The position numbers were made by a program, and so were the translations under genes. A stretch of DNA of 64,000 bases from Vreelandella halophila (lineage in GTDB: Bacteria; Pseudomonadota; Gammaproteobacteria; Pseudomonadales; Oleiphilaceae), in assembly GCF_009856365.1 (NCBI RefSeq), contig NZ_WMEX01000002.1:372001-436000 (forward strand), written 5' to 3'. Positions 63,421 through 64,000 of the stretch are shown one piece after another. The notes beneath the pieces were generated by a model. The model had not been told where the DNA came from and searched no databases. It saw only the letters and a program-made list of their open reading frames with translations. Each line of letters begins with the position of its first letter. Position 1 is the stretch's first letter.

Positions 63421-64000
63421 TGTTCCGATTCTTCATTGACCGCCCGATTTTCTCGGCGGTCATCTCCATTATCATCCTGATCGCCGGCGCGGCCTCGCTC
63501 ATGGGGCTGCCGGTGAAGCAGTACCCGAACGTGGTGCCGCCCGAAGTCGTGGTTGAGGCCAGGTACCCTGGTGCAAGTGCTGAAGTTCTGGCCGACAGTG
63601 TGGCGGCGCCACTGGAGCAGGAGATCAACGGCGTCGACGACATGATTTATATGGAGTCGGGGAGCACCAACGCCGGCAGCGTGCAGATCACGGTGTCCTT
63701 CGAGGTTGGCACCGATCCGGACCAGGCCACCATCAACGTCAATAACCGTGTCCAGCGGGCCATGGCCAGCCTGCCCCAGGCCGTGCGTGATCAGGGCGTT
63801 ACCGTTGAGGCCCGCTCCACCTCGATTCTCCAGGTCGTGGCGCTGTCCTCGAAGTCCGGGGACACCGATACCATCGAAATCTCCAACTACGCGCTGCTGA
63901 ACGTCATCGACGAGCTGGTCCGGACCCCGGGTGTGGGTAACGCCTCTCTCTTCGGCGCCAAGGACTATTCCATGCGCATCTGGCTGCAGCCGGACAAGAT
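63420..64000 (+). CDS. RND efflux pump (AcrB/MexB-like), N-terminal part
   Basis: 193 codons are present before the window ends. The opening [20 protein letters not shown] contains the first membrane helix. [19 protein letters not shown], the [16 protein letters not shown] stretch and [14 protein letters not shown] follow. These match the HAE1 family (AcrB/MexB), which expels drugs, detergents and other hydrophobic compounds by proton exchange. It is incomplete here; the outer-membrane TolC partner, if in the operon, lies beyond the window. Confidence 0.93.
   Translation, partial: MFRFFIDRPIFSAVISIIILIAGAASLMGLPVKQYPNVVPPEVVVEARYPGASAEVLADSVAAPLEQEINGVDDMIYMESGSTNAGSVQITVSFEVGTDPDQATINVNNRVQRAMASLPQAVRDQGVTVEARSTSILQVVALSSKSGDTDTIEISNYALLNVIDELVRTPGVGNASLFGAKDYSMRIWLQPDK

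Noticed and set aside
1..64000. CRISPR arrays, tRNA and rRNA genes, insertion sequences
   Set aside because: No regularly spaced repeats, tRNA-like cloverleaf with 3' acceptor pattern, rRNA core sequence or transposase was seen on reading the window; a covariance search would be needed to be certain about small RNAs.

Overview
The window is a 64 kb piece of a high-GC chromosome from a free-living gammaproteobacterium. The gene order ppx/trxA ... rho-ubiD, argH/algZ-algR-hemC-hemD-hemX-hemY and lptM-lysA-dapF-DUF484-xerC is the arrangement known from Pseudomonas and its relatives. The organism is probably not a true Pseudomonas, because the blocks are joined differently and filled with other genes. 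A Halomonas- or Ectothiorhodospiraceae-like lineage is possible but cannot be fixed from sequence alone. No tRNA, rRNA, CRISPR array, insertion sequence or complete prophage was seen.

Layout. 1-7.6 kb: the start of ppx, divergent trxA, a molybdenum-cofactor block (mobA; moaB-moeA-moaD-moaE) inserted between trxA and rho, then rho, ubiD and a Fre-like flavin reductase. 7.6-15 kb: hemC-hemD-hemX-hemY behind the algZ-algR two-component pair, with argH divergent. 15-17.5 kb: a FimX-like PAS/GGDEF/EAL protein whose catalytic motifs are degenerate. 17.6-26.6 kb: lptM-lysA-dapF-DUF484-xerC, running into an active-looking diguanylate cyclase and a hybrid histidine kinase. 26.6-40 kb: envelope glycan genes. 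The first part is host-like (GT9, Kdo kinase, GT90 and a TagB-like transferase). The second is an AT-richer cassette of sulfotransferase and glycosyltransferase genes containing a sulfotransferase pseudogene and a gene remnant. It is headed by a WaaL-GT2 fusion, a lipoprotein gene and a GntR regulator. 40.8-51.9 kb: sodB and accessory metabolic genes (hydrolases, a DadA-like oxidase with a metal-ligand-less M24 protein, an AraC regulator, a PilZ protein, a 35-codon ORF and a thioesterase). 51.9-53.6 kb: a class 3 lipase paired with a small membrane-anchored periplasmic protein, resembling an effector/immunity pair. 53.8-59.6 kb: a compact four-gene exopolysaccharide operon. 59.7-64 kb: a fructosamine-kinase-like gene and tcdA, then a TetR-controlled RND efflux operon whose pump gene runs off the window.

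The strongest candidate for an undescribed system is the four-gene operon at 53756-59625. It encodes a processive GT2 synthase, a TolC-type outer-membrane channel fused to a TIM-barrel-like domain, a HlyD-type adaptor, and a cytoplasmic protein with a receiver-like domain, six CxxC motifs and a GGDEF-like domain that has lost its catalytic motif. Cyclic-di-GMP is a recurring theme: the window also holds an intact diguanylate cyclase, a FimX-like degenerate protein and a PilZ protein.
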